A stretch of 64,000 nucleotides of DNA, from assembly GCF_900111585.1 (NCBI RefSeq), contig NZ_FOHI01000003.1:186001-250000 (forward strand), given 5' to 3'. Shown here in pieces: positions 39,569-49,999 of this stretch. The translations under genes and the position numbers were made by a program. Positions within the stretch are counted from its first letter, which is position 1. Each line of letters opens with the position of its first letter. The notes under the pieces are model-generated. The model did no database searches. It was given only the letters and a program-made list of their open reading frames with translations, and was not told the DNA's origin. The stretch is from Nitrosospira multiformis. Lineage in GTDB: Bacteria > Pseudomonadota > Gammaproteobacteria > Burkholderiales > Nitrosomonadaceae.

Positions 39569-40843
39569 CTAGTCCACGTAAACAACGTTTCCGTTGATCA
39601 GCGTATATTTTACCTTGCCTTGCAGCTCCCAGCCCAGGAATGGCGTGTTCTTGCCCTGGCTTTTGAGTGTAGAGGCTTCAATCGTCCAGTAATGATCAGG
39701 GTCAAAAATGCACAGATCGGCATCGCTCCCGGGCGTGAGATGGCCGCCTTCCACCCCAAGGATGCGGGCGGGTTCTCCCGTGATCTTCGATAATGCGGCT
39801 ACCAGGGGCAGCTTCGTTTCGGCCGCCCATTTCAGTGTAAGCGGCAGCAGTAATTCGAGGCCGGTTGCACCGGCCTCGGCCTCGGCAAAGGGTAGCAGCT
39901 TTGCATCCTCGTCCACGGGAGCGTGGTCGGAGCATATGGCATCTATAGTGCCATCCAGCAGTCCTGTGCGCAAGGCATCGCGGTCCCCGAGACTTCTTAA
40001 CGGTGGTACTAGATGACAGTTGGAATCGAAGAAACCGATATCCATTTCAGACAGGTGGACGTGATTGGCCGCCACGTCGCAGGTAATAGGCAATCCCTGC
40101 TTTCGGGCTGCGCGTGTCATGGCCACACCTTCCGCGCTGGAGATGCGGCACAAGTGCACCCTGGCACCCGTTTCTTTTGCCATCAGGATGATGTGGGACA
40201 GGGCGACAGTTTCGGCGCAAACGGGAATGGCGGCCAACCCAAGGCGCGTCGCCACTTCCCCATCGTGGGCAACTCCGCCATCAGCGAGATTTACATCCTG
40301 GGGACGCAGCCACAGGCAAAATCCGAAGGTGGAGGCATACTGCATTGCTTGCATGAGCACCCGGTTGTTGGGAAGCGGCTTGTCCGACTGGCCGAATGCG
40401 ACACATCCCGCGCTGTGCAGTTCAGCCATCTCAGTCAGCCATTCCCCTCTCAATCCGCGGGTAAGCGCTCCAATGGGATAAACACGCGTTTGATTGCGGC
40501 CCCTTGCGCGATACTTCAGCATTTCCACCAGTCCGGGTTCGTCCAGTACAGGGTCGGTATCGGGGGGGCAGGCCAGGCTTGTAACGCCTCCCGCCACCGC
40601 GGCTCCCATTTCTGATTCAAGCGTCGCCTTGTATTCCAGGCCGGGTTCCCGCAGCCGGGCCGACAGATCCACAAGTCCGGGACACACGATCAATTCCTGC
40701 GCGTTTATTTCCCGGCGTGCCTGAAAGCCTGGCGGGATGGCGCCGAGAGAGGCGATTTTGCCCGACTGGATGTAAATGTCCGTTACGCGATCGAAGCTGT
40801 TTTTCGGGTCGATGACGCGACCATTTCGGATGGCGATATTCAT
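39569..40843 (-). CDS. pyrX: Inactive dihydroorotase homologue (PyrC', PyrX type)
   Basis: 424 residues with a full amidohydrolase fold. The metal-binding H-x-H of active enzymes, expected at GLVDxHxHLREPG, is replaced by S61 and R63. The later histidine in the HxCHIS segment is arginine (HLCRIS) and the end of SDHAPH reads SDHAPV. It should therefore not catalyse the dihydroorotase step. In Pseudomonas a comparable inactive protein is a structural partner of aspartate transcarbamoylase. It is immediately downstream of pyrB, 5 bases apart. A true dihydroorotase must be encoded elsewhere. Confidence 0.88.
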   Translation of the reverse strand: MNIAIRNGRVIDPKNSFDRVTDIYIQSGKIASLGAIPPGFQARREINAQELIVCPGLVDLSARLREPGLEYKATLESEMGAAVAGGVTSLACPPDTDPVLDEPGLVEMLKYRARGRNQTRVYPIGALTRGLRGEWLTEMAELHSAGCVAFGQSDKPLPNNRVLMQAMQYASTFGFCLWLRPQDVNLADGGVAHDGEVATRLGLAAIPVCAETVALSHIILMAKETGARVHLCRISSAEGVAMTRAARKQGLPITCDVAANHVHLSEMDIGFFDSNCHLVPPLRSLGDRDALRTGLLDGTIDAICSDHAPVDEDAKLLPFAEAEAGATGLELLLPLTLKWAAETKLPLVAALSKITGEPARILGVEGGHLTPGSDADLCIFDPDHYWTIEASTLKSQGKNTPFLGWELQGKVKYTLINGNVVYVD

Positions 40844-40848
40844 GACTT

Positions 40849-41799
40849 TCAGCTTCCAGCCAGAATGGACATTACCGCCATGCGCACTGCGATGCCGAAT
40901 GTTACCTGGGGCAGGATTACAGATTGCTTTCCATCGGCTACAACCGAATCGATCTCAACCCCTCGGTTCATGGGTCCGGGATGCAGAACGATTGCATCCG
41001 GCTTCGCCAGCCCCAGTTTCTCGGGAGTGAGCCCGTAATATTTGAAGTATTCTTCAGTGCTTGGAAGACGCGCGCTGAGCATGCGTTCGTTTTGCAGACG
41101 AAGCATCATCAGCACATCGACGTCTTTCAGTCCTTTCGCCATATCATAGTAAACATGCACGCCCAGACGTTCGACCTTGGCGGGCAGCAATGTCTTGGGT
41201 GCGATGACACGTACTTCCGGTACCCCGAGCGTCGTCAACGCATGAATCTGCGAGCGAGCCACCCGAGAATGAAGGATGTCCCCCACTATGGCGACGCGCA
41301 GGTTATGAAAGTCGCGCTTGCAGCGACGAATGGTAAACATGTCGAGCAGCGCCTGCGTGGGATGCGCGTGCCGGCCATCCCCTGCATTGATGACGTGAAT
41401 GTCAGAGCGGACATGCTGCGCAATGAGGTGCGCAGCGCCGCTCTGAGCGTGCCTCACCACGAACATATCGGCATGCATGGCGGAAAGATTGTTCACTGTG
41501 TCAAGCAGTGTCTCTCCTTTGGATTGGGAGGAAGCGGCAATGTTGAGATTGATGACATCGGCAGACAACCGTTTTGCGGCAATTTCAAAGGTCGTGCGTG
41601 TACGTGTACTGGGTTCGAAGAACAGGTTGAATATGGATTTTCCGCGCAACAACGGCACTTTCTTGACGTCACGTTCCGTGACCCCGACAAACGGTTCGGC
41701 AGTATCGAGAATATTCAGGAGAATGGACGCGGGCAGTCCCTCGGTAGTCAAAAGGTGCTGCAGTTGACCGCTTTTGTTCAGCTGCGGATTATTACTCAT
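40849..41799 (-). CDS. pyrB: Aspartate carbamoyltransferase catalytic subunit
   Basis: 316 residues. Second step of pyrimidine synthesis: carbamoyl phosphate plus aspartate. The carbamoyl phosphate site [13 protein letters not shown] and the [11 protein letters not shown] and [11 protein letters not shown] segments are intact. The N-terminal extension of about 10 residues may contact the partner PyrC'. It overlaps pyrR by 8 bases. Confidence 0.94.
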   Translation of the reverse strand: MSNNPQLNKSGQLQHLLTTEGLPASILLNILDTAEPFVGVTERDVKKVPLLRGKSIFNLFFEPSTRTRTTFEIAAKRLSADVINLNIAASSQSKGETLLDTVNNLSAMHADMFVVRHAQSGAAHLIAQHVRSDIHVINAGDGRHAHPTQALLDMFTIRRCKRDFHNLRVAIVGDILHSRVARSQIHALTTLGVPEVRVIAPKTLLPAKVERLGVHVYYDMAKGLKDVDVLMMLRLQNERMLSARLPSTEEYFKYYGLTPEKLGLAKPDAIVLHPGPMNRGVEIDSVVADGKQSVILPQVTFGIAVRMAVMSILAGS

Positions 41800-42301
41800 T
41801 GCCCTGGTGCTTGTCGTACAGGCTCAGGCCCAGCTTTCCATCCGCTTTCTTTTCCAGCGCCAGCATTTTTGCAGGGGGCACGTCCAGCGTTGTGCCAATG
41901 TACTGTGCAGCAATGGGAAGTTCTCTCCCGCCCCTGTCTATCAGCGCAGCCAAGCGAATGCTGGCCGGCCGTCCATAATCGAATAGTTCGTTGATGGCAG
42001 CGCGGATCGTTCGTCCTGTATAAAGCACATCATCCACGAGAATGATGTGGCTTCCTTCCACTTTGAACGGGATATCTGAAGGTCTGATTTGGGGATGCAG
42101 GCCGATCTGTCCAAAGTCGTCGCGATAGAAAGAGACATCCAGCGCTCCCAGGGGGAGCGCCAGTTGCAGATCCCTATGCAGCCTTTCCGCAAGCCATACT
42201 CCGCCGGTATGAATTCCCACGACTGCGGTATCAGCGGAAATGCCTTGCCGTATCCGGGCAGTCAGCACCGCCAGCAGGTCTTCCGCTTCAGGTAATTGCA
42301 T
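41792..42301 (-). CDS. pyrR: PyrR, pyrimidine regulator / uracil phosphoribosyltransferase
   Basis: 169 residues from the ATG at 42301; a TTG four codons upstream is also open. The PRPP-binding motif [13 protein letters not shown] is clear, and [13 protein letters not shown] lies in the N-terminal part. In Gram-positives PyrR also binds pyr mRNA; in proteobacteria its regulatory role is less certain. I did not find an obvious attenuator in this operon. It overlaps ruvX at its start. Confidence 0.9.
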   Translation of the reverse strand: MQLPEAEDLLAVLTARIRQGISADTAVVGIHTGGVWLAERLHRDLQLALPLGALDVSFYRDDFGQIGLHPQIRPSDIPFKVEGSHIILVDDVLYTGRTIRAAINELFDYGRPASIRLAALIDRGGRELPIAAQYIGTTLDVPPAKMLALEKKADGKLGLSLYDKHQGNE

Positions 42302-42743
42302 TTCGTTGGTCAAAATAAGATTGCAATATCAATTGAGCCGCGATCTGATCCAGCACCTGTTTCTGTCTCCTGCCTCTGACACTCGCTTCGTCCAGCGCTG
42401 AACTGGCGCTGATCGAAGTATAACGCTCATCCTCCAGGACAGTGCGAATGCCAAACCGGGCCTGAAGACGATGCGCGAAGCGGCGGCTTCGACGGGTAAG
42501 TTCGTGCTCTGCACCATCCGCATGAACCGGCAGTCCAACCACGAGTAAAACTGGTTTCCATTCATCCATTAGCCGAGCGATGCTTTTCAAGCATTCCTCC
42601 TTATTCTTGTTGGATAAGGTAACAAGAGGATGGGCCAATCCCAATTCCAGGTTCCCGATCGCGACGCCGATCCGTTTTTCGCCGAAATCGAAGGCCAACG
42701 CCGTGCCGGCGTGTGGCTGACTCGTTTTTTCAGCTTCCTCCAT
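42288..42743 (-). CDS. ruvX: Putative Holliday junction resolvase / pre-16S rRNA nuclease YqgF
   Basis: 151 residues, RNase H-like fold. Opening ALAFDFGEKRIGVAIGN holds the first catalytic aspartate; VVGLPVHADGAEHELTRR and VLEDERYTSISA follow with further acidic residues. The family acts in maturation of 16S rRNA and has been proposed as a resolvase. Neighbours yqgE and pyrR are the usual ones. Confidence 0.9.
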   Translation of the reverse strand: MEEAEKTSQPHAGTALAFDFGEKRIGVAIGNLELGLAHPLVTLSNKNKEECLKSIARLMDEWKPVLLVVGLPVHADGAEHELTRRSRRFAHRLQARFGIRTVLEDERYTSISASSALDEASVRGRRQKQVLDQIAAQLILQSYFDQRNAIT

Positions 42744-42817
42744 ATCGGGTATTGCCGATCCGTCAGCTCTGCCTGTAATGGCCGAAGTATTGCTCCTTCG
42801 TTGAATGAGCGATACTT

Positions 42818-43378
42818 TCAGGCATGACCCACTTCATCCGACAGGCTCGAAAAGTCCACTCCAAGCAATCGCATCGCGGCCGTCAAACGTTCTTCTGCCG
42901 GTAACTCAAAAATGATAGCGGGGGATGCAGGCACCGTCAGCCAGGCGTTCCGCGATAATTCGTGCTCTATCTGGCCCGGTGCCCACCCGGAATAGCCTAG
43001 CGCGACCAGGAGTTGCCTGGGACTCTCGCCGTTTGCTATCGCCCGTAAAATGTCGAGGGAGGTGGTAAGTCCTACATCGTCATTCACTGCCATGGTCGAT
43101 TGCCATTCACCCACGGGTTGATGGAGGACGAAGCCACGATCGAGTTGTATCGGACCGCCGAACATGATTGGAAATCTTCCCGTCAATTGATTATCGGAAG
43201 AAATATCAAGCTGATCCAACAGATCTTTCAAGGTGAGATCGATCGGCCGGTTCACCACCAGGCCCAATGCGCCTTGGTCACTATGCTCGCAGATATAGGT
43301 CAGCGTCTTCGCAAAGAAGGGATCTGTCATGGCGGGCATGGCAATGAGGAAATGATGGGTCAGGTCGACACTTTGCAT
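42818..43378 (-). CDS. yqgE: YqgE/AlgH family protein (UPF0301)
   Basis: 186 residues from the ATG at 43378; the longer frame to 43639 adds 87 unconserved residues and runs across the divergent promoter region. The family pattern is clear: [17 protein letters not shown] at the start, [24 protein letters not shown] and [14 protein letters not shown]. Function unknown. First gene of a probable yqgE-ruvX-pyrR-pyrB-pyrC' transcript. Confidence 0.92.
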   Translation of the reverse strand: MQSVDLTHHFLIAMPAMTDPFFAKTLTYICEHSDQGALGLVVNRPIDLTLKDLLDQLDISSDNQLTGRFPIMFGGPIQLDRGFVLHQPVGEWQSTMAVNDDVGLTTSLDILRAIANGESPRQLLVALGYSGWAPGQIEHELSRNAWLTVPASPAIIFELPAEERLTAAMRLLGVDFSSLSDEVGHA

Positions 43379-43553
43379 GAGGTGAATGATTATGCGGTTA
43401 TCATCTCGTGGGATTGTATTCCGGAGCGGGCTGCGGCTGCTTGTCCGTTTTATGTTCACCCATAAAAGGACTGTCCGGCCCCGAACCTTTAGGGTCAAGT
43501 CTCCGGGAACTTTACTATCATTGTAGAACGAATACGTTTTTAGCGGTGAAACT

Positions 43554-44045
43554 GTGAAGAACCTTTTCTCACTACCGGAAATGTCCATCAATCCTGGTGC
43601 GGCAGCTGCTGCCGGAATCATCGCTGGTGTCGTTGCCACCGGTGCTCAGCTTGTTCTCTGGTGGGTATTCACTGATGCACTCCCCTCCATTTTTTACCGG
43701 GATGCCCGACTGACTGCGGCAATGCTAATGGGTCCCGCTGTCCTCCCGCCACCCGCCACATTCGAGTGGAAAGTCATGATCGTCGCAACCTTTATTCATT
43801 TCATGCTCTCCATTGCCTATGGTCTGATTCTGGCGCCCCTCATTTCCCGTCCTGGCATGGTGACTTCCATGCTGGCAGGCGCCATCTTCGGGTTGATCAT
43901 CTATGTAACGAATATGTACGGAATGACCCTCATTTTTCCCTGGTTTTCGGTGGCACGGGACTGGATCACCCTGGCTACCCATATCGTATTCGGAATCTCG
44001 CTGGCCGTTCCTTACAAATTATTGTCCACGCCTCATTCCGCATGA
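43554..44045 (+). CDS. Small integral membrane protein of unknown function
   Basis: 163 residues from a GTG. Four hydrophobic segments, at about 16-40, 70-88, 95-113 and 128-155. No conserved domain was recognised. The segment between the first two helices has PPPATFEWK. It is divergent from yqgE and its last 13 bases overlap the convergent next gene. It could be a member of a group sometimes misnamed as a symporter; there is no evidence of transport here. Confidence 0.6.
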   Translation: MKNLFSLPEMSINPGAAAAAGIIAGVVATGAQLVLWWVFTDALPSIFYRDARLTAAMLMGPAVLPPPATFEWKVMIVATFIHFMLSIAYGLILAPLISRPGMVTSMLAGAIFGLIIYVTNMYGMTLIFPWFSVARDWITLATHIVFGISLAVPYKLLSTPHSA

Positions 44046-44482
44046 CGCAAAAGGTTTGAGACAAGCTGGTGAAAAGTTTTTTTCGGATCTGATTCCCTGC
44101 CCGGGTTCGTTTCCGCGGCAATACATTTGTCATCGTTAATTTCATTGCGGCAGAACTCATAGTAATTATCCCAATCCCTGTTATAGGCCGGGATATCCTG
44201 CTGCCGCACATTCGATCTGAAGTCCTCGATGATTTCATGCATGACCGGCAAGCGTGCCCGCAGATAAGTATCGATACTTCTCGGCCAGTTGGTAGGTTCA
44301 GGATACAGGCCCGAGAGAGTGGATAAAATGGCAGAGCGGAATTCTTCAGCGGCCTCTGTCCGACGTTTGCGGGTGAACATTTCATAAATACCAGCTACTA
44401 CAATTCCTGCGCCCAGCAAAACCAGGGGCCACATGGGTACGTGAGAAAAGTATGCAGATATTTGATCGCTAAGTTCGTTCAT
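44033..44482 (-). CDS. Hypothetical protein with one membrane helix
   Basis: 149 residues. One membrane helix at about 17-36 (WPLVLLGAGIVVAGIYEMF), a basic patch RKRR, then a soluble helical domain with PTNWPRSIDTYLRARLP and several acidic residues. Not recognised. It converges with the membrane protein gene and overlaps it by 13 bases. Confidence 0.5.
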   Translation of the reverse strand: MNELSDQISAYFSHVPMWPLVLLGAGIVVAGIYEMFTRKRRTEAAEEFRSAILSTLSGLYPEPTNWPRSIDTYLRARLPVMHEIIEDFRSNVRQQDIPAYNRDWDNYYEFCRNEINDDKCIAAETNPGRESDPKKTFHQLVSNLLRHAE

Positions 44483-45003
44483 GTATTTTTCCGGTTATCT
44501 TATTGCTATAGAAACGTACCAAAACGGGGCGTATCACTTTTTCTTTTTCTTCCGGGTTCCGGAGTGAGCTTGGCCGGATATGCCAGTGCTCAGAGAAGTG
44601 GGAGTGTAGTGAGCCCGGAAAAAGTATGGCTCGGCCCTAAAATGGGGCACGACTATTCGACGATTATATGCTTTGGAAGGTGGGGGTCAATGCTCCATGA
44701 CATGATTTTCCAGCAGCAGCTTTGCCGGCTCCTCGGGATAACCGACAATCGGACTGAATGTCACAGATGGAAACTCCCGTGAATCTCCGAATCTGGAAAG
44801 ATTAACGAGGGGTGAATTTGACAGGGAAGCGCTGCTCAGCTTCTGGCGGTCAAAGCCTCTCACAGCGTAATTGCAGGATGTAAACCGGGACTGTAACTGG
44901 GAGCGAATCAACCTTGCCAGGAACTATTGGACCAGGTTTGTAACCCCTGATGAGTGCCGAAGTGGCCGAGGTGGACCGCAAATCCTCTTTTTCGGGCTCC
45001 CTC
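44483..45003. other. Intergenic stretch without a supported gene
   Basis: 521 bases between a hypothetical gene and the pilin gene on the minus strand. Short open frames exist on both strands but none has a ribosome site or a recognisable product. The AGTGAGCCCGG..CTCGGCCC area near 44610-44640 has weak self-complementarity only. Confidence 0.4.
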
Positions 45004-45492
45004 CTATTTGCAGGATGACGGCCGGTGCTGGGGGAGGACAGTACCCGGGACAAGGTCGGGAATCCCGGAGACAGGGTCGGTATTATCATTGCAGAACCAT
45101 TCCTTGCCGTTTGCTGTCGCCAGAACCAGGGTTCTACCGGATCCCTCCGTCACCAGCCCCGGACTCACTCCGGTATTCCTGAATTTTGCTATTACCTCAA
45201 AACCTTTTTCCCGGGATTCCGGTGTGAGGCTCGCGACATACTTTCCGGTCCGTGTGGGCACCAGGTTGTCGAACTCTTCAGAGGTAGGCCATCTTCCCTT
45301 ATCCGAATAAAACGCGGCAACAGGAGATTTAACGCTACCGAGAAGATCGAGCGCTTCGGTTACCTGTTCGCGGGCTTGGGAATCCTCATAGAGCCGAAAT
45401 GCAGGTGGGATAGCGATCGTCGCCAGGATGCCAATGAGGGCAATTACCATCATTGACTCGATCAAGGTTAGGCCCTTCTGATCCTGCTTCAT
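45004..45492 (-). CDS. Type IV pilin-like protein
   Basis: 162 residues. The prepilin signature is exact: short basic leader MKQDQKG, cleavage after G7, then LTLIESMMVIALIGILATIA with the conserved Glu at mature position 5. The C-terminal domain has two cysteines (near 135 and 161) that could form the D-loop. Major versus minor pilin cannot be decided. Upstream and downstream genes are unrelated. It may act with ComEC in DNA uptake (inference). Confidence 0.85.
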   Translation of the reverse strand: MKQDQKGLTLIESMMVIALIGILATIAIPPAFRLYEDSQAREQVTEALDLLGSVKSPVAAFYSDKGRWPTSEEFDNLVPTRTGKYVASLTPESREKGFEVIAKFRNTGVSPGLVTEGSGRTLVLATANGKEWFCNDNTDPVSGIPDLVPGTVLPQHRPSSCK

Positions 45493-45547
45493 TCTAAAAA
45501 AACTCCTTCTTGGTTAAACGCATTACTATCCCCTGATATCCGCCATC

Positions 45548-45973
45548 CTATTTGATCAGGAGCACCGGTATTGTCGAAAGCTGTATAACCTTACTGGCCA
45601 CCGAACCCAGCAATATTCCTTTTACCGTTCCAAGTCCACGCGGGCCAAGCACGATCTGATCGAAATTCATTTCTTCCGCATAACGCAGAATGATGTTTGG
45701 CGGATGTCCTGAAGAGACATGGAACCGGTAGCCGATCCCGGCCTGATCGAGCAATGCTCGCGCCGATGACAGTTCTTTCGTACCTTCTTCCTGGTAATAC
45801 AGATCTATGCTCTTCCTGTCTATGAACATCGGCACGTTGCCGCGCAGGGGGAATTGCACGTTCAGCAAATGTATTTCGGGTGTTTCCCTGTATGAGGAAA
45901 CCAGTTTGATGAACTGCCCCACTGCATTGTCCGACGCCGCTGAACCATCTACCGGTAACAGGAGTTTCAGCAT
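45548..45973 (-). CDS. Universal stress protein (UspA family)
   Basis: 141 residues with a single Usp domain. MLKLLLPVDGSAASDNAV opens it, and a nucleotide-binding GPRGLGTVKGILLGSVASKVIQ motif with the G-2x-G-9x-G-S spacing lies near the C-terminus, so it probably binds ATP. It lies next to a TerC-like gene in the same direction, 30 bases apart. Confidence 0.85.
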   Translation of the reverse strand: MLKLLLPVDGSAASDNAVGQFIKLVSSYRETPEIHLLNVQFPLRGNVPMFIDRKSIDLYYQEEGTKELSSARALLDQAGIGYRFHVSSGHPPNIILRYAEEMNFDQIVLGPRGLGTVKGILLGSVASKVIQLSTIPVLLIK

Positions 45974-46003
45974 GTTTTCTCCCTCATAGCAGTTAATTTG
46001 CGC

Positions 46004-46735
46004 CTATGAACGCGGTTTATCGTTTATATCGTCCATCAGGTCGACAATCGCGACTCTTTTTGCCCCAGTCTTGTCGGCAAGCCATTTCCCGACGATCACG
46101 ATCAGCAGAGCGCCTGCCGCGGGTGCGACCCAGTGCAGAAAAGCCGCGTTGTTATTTACCCATTCCCTGCTGACCGCGTCGGTAATGCTCATGTGCCCCG
46201 CGATCCAGCCAAGCAAGCCCGCACCGATGAAGATAGTGACGGGAAATTTTTCCATGAGTCTCATTACCAGCTTGCTGCCCCAAACGATGATGGGCACACT
46301 CACCACCAGGCCAAAGACCACCAGAATGACACTGTCCCTGGCGGCGCCGGCAATGGCAATCACATTATCCAGGCTCATCATGGCGTCGGCGACAATGATG
46401 GTTTTAATCGCGCCCAGCAAGGTTGCGCTTGCGCTGATCTCATGTCCGTTCCCTTCGGGCTCGGGTTGAAGCAACTTGATGCCGATCCACAATAGCAGCA
46501 GTGCCGCCACGATTTTCAGGAATGGAATTGCCATCAAGGTGAAGGCGAAGTAGATCAGCACGACCCGCAGCGCAATGGCGCCGAACACCCCCCAGAAAAT
46601 GCCGAGATTTCGCTGCTTTTCGGGAAGCCGCCGACATGCAAGCGCGATAACCACCGCATTATCGCCTCCCAGAACGATATCAATGGTGATAATCTGGAGT
46701 ACGGCAATCCAGAATTGCGGACTGGCAAGGTCCAT
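46004..46735 (-). CDS. TerC/YjbE family membrane protein
   Basis: 243 residues with about seven membrane helices. The first helix ends with IDIVLGGDNAVVIALA and the second half has an internal repeat, ADAMMSLDNVIAIAG, giving the paired DN motifs of TerC proteins. Related proteins are linked to manganese efflux and metal insertion during export; substrate here is unknown. Confidence 0.85.
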   Translation of the reverse strand: MDLASPQFWIAVLQIITIDIVLGGDNAVVIALACRRLPEKQRNLGIFWGVFGAIALRVVLIYFAFTLMAIPFLKIVAALLLLWIGIKLLQPEPEGNGHEISASATLLGAIKTIIVADAMMSLDNVIAIAGAARDSVILVVFGLVVSVPIIVWGSKLVMRLMEKFPVTIFIGAGLLGWIAGHMSITDAVSREWVNNNAAFLHWVAPAAGALLIVIVGKWLADKTGAKRVAIVDLMDDINDKPRS

Positions 46736-46782
46736 AAAGAAGTCTCTGAAAAATAGGGAATCAGGTGAAGCGACCAGGCTGT

Positions 46783-48015
46783 TCAGCCTATCCCCGGAAC
46801 TGGATTGCGGATTATACCAGCGTCGGATAAATCTGCTTGGGTCGGTCCATTGATTGGCGCCGCATTGAGAAAACGCAAGAGTTCGGCTTTGCGCGGCAGC
46901 GTATCCTGATAGCCGAGATCGATGAGCGCGCGGCAGAAGGGTTCTTCAAACAGAACATAGCTCAGGAGAGAGGAGCCATCGCGTCTCATTGCGCCGATGG
47001 CCCGGTAAAAAAGCCGGATGGTATGCGGCAGGGTGGCAGCGTGCTGCTGCGCGATTTCAGTGAATTCGACACTGGGGGAAATGACCATGTGCTGAATCTG
47101 GCGCAGCGGCATGTCGTGATTTCTCATGTTTTCTTCGGGAATCATGCGTAGGGTCCGGTTGATGCGCTGCAACCGTTCCAGGTCGACATAAAGGTTGTCG
47201 AGAAAAATACTGCTCATGATATGGCCGCCGATCTGTGCGAGCGTGGGGTAAGTGTCTACCTTAACACGCTCAGGCTGCGTTTCCTCTATCTTGCGCACGC
47301 CAATCACCAGTACACGGTCTGCCCCGAGATGCAGCGCGGGACTCAACGGCGCAAGCTGGCGCATTGAACCGTCTCCGAAGTATTCGCGGTTCAGATGCAC
47401 GGCTGGAAAAAGAAGCGGAATGGCGGAAGAGGCCAGCAGGTGCTCAATTTCGATAGGGACGGCGACACCGATGCGGCGTTCCCGCTTCCACGACCGTATG
47501 CTGTCCGCACCCTGATAGAACGTCACCGATTGTCCACTGGTATAGCCCCAGGCGGTAATGCCGAGAGCATGCAAGGCGCCTGTATCGATACTCTTCTGAA
47601 TGCCTTGAAGCGGCAGACTGTTTTCCAGCAGTTGCGCAAGCGGTGAGTTGTCGAGCAGGGAGGTCGCCCCCTGCTTTTTCAGGCTGCCAAACAGGAGAGA
47701 CGCGAGCCAGCGTACTGCATTTGCGTATACGCCGAAAGGGTCTGTCCGGTAGGCTTGGTTGACATGCGCGTTTTCCCATACGGCCGACAGGCGTCGCACA
47801 CCATCCTGAAAGTTCCGGGCCGAGATGGCGAGAACCGCGGCATTGAATGCGCCGGCGGATGTGCCGCAAATTACGGGAAAGGGGGTGCGCGTTCTCTTCG
47901 GCAGCATCGCCGCGATAGCCTGCAGAACACCCACCTGATAGGCCGCGCGCGCGCCTCCTCCAGTCAGGACAAGACCCACTTTCGGTGCCCGTGAGGATGA
48001 CGGGAGCAAGCTCAT
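46783..48015 (-). CDS. Patatin-like phospholipase
   Basis: 410 residues. Oxyanion loop GGGARAAYQVG at 20-30, nucleophile GTSAG at 51-55 with S53, and the dyad aspartate in DGSMRQLAPL. The domain resembles RssA-type and other bacterial patatins; an extra C-terminal part (about 300-410) is helical with a PEENMRNHDMPLRQ segment. Probably a cytoplasmic or membrane-peripheral lipid hydrolase. Confidence 0.85.
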   Translation of the reverse strand: MSLLPSSSRAPKVGLVLTGGGARAAYQVGVLQAIAAMLPKRTRTPFPVICGTSAGAFNAAVLAISARNFQDGVRRLSAVWENAHVNQAYRTDPFGVYANAVRWLASLLFGSLKKQGATSLLDNSPLAQLLENSLPLQGIQKSIDTGALHALGITAWGYTSGQSVTFYQGADSIRSWKRERRIGVAVPIEIEHLLASSAIPLLFPAVHLNREYFGDGSMRQLAPLSPALHLGADRVLVIGVRKIEETQPERVKVDTYPTLAQIGGHIMSSIFLDNLYVDLERLQRINRTLRMIPEENMRNHDMPLRQIQHMVISPSVEFTEIAQQHAATLPHTIRLFYRAIGAMRRDGSSLLSYVLFEEPFCRALIDLGYQDTLPRKAELLRFLNAAPINGPTQADLSDAGIIRNPVPGIG

Positions 48016-48067
48016 TCACCCTGATGGCAGAAGCCGCAGGAGCAGCAACACTTATTCAACCCGAGGA

Positions 48068-49456
48068 TCATTGTGGCTGAATCATGTCTTCCGGTCTTAC
48101 CCAATCCTGAAATTGATCGATGGTAATGTAGCCGGTTGCAACGGCTGCCTGTTCCAGCGTAGTGCCTTCGCGATGCGCTTTCTTCGCGATTTCAGCCGCC
48201 TTGTCGTAGCCGATGTGGGGCGCGAGTGCAGTCACCAGCATCAGCGATTTGCGCAGCAATTCGTCTATGCGATCGATGTTTGCGGTGATTCCGATCGCGC
48301 AATGCTCGTTGAAGCTTATCATACCATCCGCTAGCAGGCGCACGCTCTGCAGGAAATTATGGATGATAAGCGGTTTCATGACGTTGAGCTCGAAATTCCC
48401 CATTGCGCCACCCATATTGACGGCGACATCATTGCCCATCACCTGGCAGCACAGCATGGTAAGCGCCTCTGACTGCGTCGGATTGACTTTGCCCGGCATG
48501 ATGGAGCTGCCCGGCTCGTTTTCAGGAATTTTCAGTTCGCCGATTCCGCAGCGCGGGCCCGACGCAAGCCAGCGGATATCATTGGCGATTTTCATGAGCG
48601 AGGCTGCCAGGGTCTTGAGCGAACCGTGCGCATGGACGAGCGCATCATTGGCGGCGAGGGCTTCGAATTTGTTGGGAGCTGTTACAAACGGCAGGCCCGT
48701 CAATCTTGCCAATTCCGCCGCGACCCGTACCGCAAACTCAGGATGAGCGTTCAATCCGGTGCCTACCGCTGTCCCTCCCAGAGCCAGTTCATATACATGC
48801 GGAAGCGCGGCGTCGACATGCTCCAGCCCGTGGTCCAGTTGGGAAACATAGCCCGAGAATTCCTGTCCCAAGGTGAGGGGAGTAGCATCCTGCAAATGGG
48901 TGCGACCGATTTTGACAATGCCTGAAAATGCCTCCGCCTTGGTGGCCAGCGTATGCCGCAACGCAGCAATGCCAGGCTTCAACTGATGATTGAGGGAGCA
49001 GGCGGCCGCCACATGCATGGCAGAGGGAAACACATCATTGGATGACTGCCCCTTGTTTACATCGTCGTTGGGATGAATCCTGCAATCCGGCCCTCTTCCG
49101 CCTCCCAGCAGTTCAGAAGCGCGGTTTGCCAGCACCTCGTTCATATTCATGTTGGTCTGGGTTCCGGAACCGGTCTGCCATACAACCAGCGGAAACTCTG
49201 CATCATGATTGCCTGCAATCACCTCATCCGCAGCCTGGATGATGGCAGTAGCGTGCTCGTCATCCAGGATACCCAGTTCACGATTTACGGCAGCCGCCGC
49301 ACGCTTCACGAGTGCCAGCGCTTGAAGCAGCGCAGGCGGCATGCGTTCGCCTGAGATTCTGAAGTTCTGCAAGGAACGCTGGGTCTGCGCGCCCCACAGC
49401 GCATGCGCGGGCACCTGTATTGAGCCCATCGTATCCCGTTCATCACGGTAATTCAT
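48068..49456 (-). CDS. fumC: Fumarate hydratase class II
   Basis: 462 residues. Fumarate to malate in the citric acid cycle, oxygen-stable iron-free form. Signature [15 protein letters not shown], with [14 protein letters not shown] and [17 protein letters not shown] upstream, all as in the active family. Helical tetramer expected. The ATG at 49456 begins [21 protein letters not shown], the usual opening. Confidence 0.95.
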   Translation of the reverse strand: MNYRDERDTMGSIQVPAHALWGAQTQRSLQNFRISGERMPPALLQALALVKRAAAAVNRELGILDDEHATAIIQAADEVIAGNHDAEFPLVVWQTGSGTQTNMNMNEVLANRASELLGGGRGPDCRIHPNDDVNKGQSSNDVFPSAMHVAAACSLNHQLKPGIAALRHTLATKAEAFSGIVKIGRTHLQDATPLTLGQEFSGYVSQLDHGLEHVDAALPHVYELALGGTAVGTGLNAHPEFAVRVAAELARLTGLPFVTAPNKFEALAANDALVHAHGSLKTLAASLMKIANDIRWLASGPRCGIGELKIPENEPGSSIMPGKVNPTQSEALTMLCCQVMGNDVAVNMGGAMGNFELNVMKPLIIHNFLQSVRLLADGMISFNEHCAIGITANIDRIDELLRKSLMLVTALAPHIGYDKAAEIAKKAHREGTTLEQAAVATGYITIDQFQDWVRPEDMIQPQ

Positions 49457-49720
49457 ATCGGCCTTGGATCAAGGAAAGACAGGCGGCCATATAAGAAACA
49501 CCTGGGCGCGCACATTCGCCGGCTCAGGCAGGAAATAAAAGCAGGCGGAAAGGGAAACTGCGGAGAGACCGCGTGCTTGACCCGCGCGCACGGAAATCCA
49601 GCGGGTGCAGAGATTGAAAACCGACTCAGAGAAAGTTTATTCGTACTTATTCTGAAGAATAGCACGTCCAATCGCCGGAGCATGCTGCGACGAGAACGTG
49701 CCAGATCAGCTGGATACTGA

Positions 49721-49999
49721 TCAGTTTTCGAGCCGGAAGGAATCTTCGCCGGGTTGACCGGTTTCAGGATCGATCCAGTCGGATATGCCGAGCTCGTCCT
49801 CGGCCTGCTCCAGAGTCTCTCCCGGTTCATAGTCCGAGTCGGCGTTGTACTCCATATCCTGGATGGCTTCAAGTAAGGTGGGGAAGGGACCGAATACCCT
49901 GTCACCCTCTTTTTCGTCATGCCAATAAAAACCATCAGGCCGTTCAACAACGCGCGTGGTGTCGTAGTCGCGGGACCCTTGTGGAATTGTACGAGCCAT
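49721..49999 (-). CDS. Small acidic conserved protein
   Basis: 92 residues from the ATG at 49999, which has GGAGGTGG just upstream; a longer start four codons back is less likely. The peptide is acidic and starts ARTIPQGSRDYDTTRVVERP, with a GFYWHDEKEGDRVFGPFPTL middle. No domain recognised. The strong ribosome site and a stop-free, biased reading frame support a real gene. The neighbouring longer open frame 49453-49950 in another frame is not supported. Confidence 0.65.
   Translation of the reverse strand: MARTIPQGSRDYDTTRVVERPDGFYWHDEKEGDRVFGPFPTLLEAIQDMEYNADSDYEPGETLEQAEDELGISDWIDPETGQPGEDSFRLEN

Noticed and set aside
40924-41994. 356-codon plus-strand frame over pyrB
   Set aside because: Antisense of the pyrB and pyrR genes with intact motifs.
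49453-49950. 165-codon minus-strand frame between fumC and the small acidic gene
   Set aside because: Runs through the acidic gene in another frame; that gene has the better ribosome site and protein-like composition.
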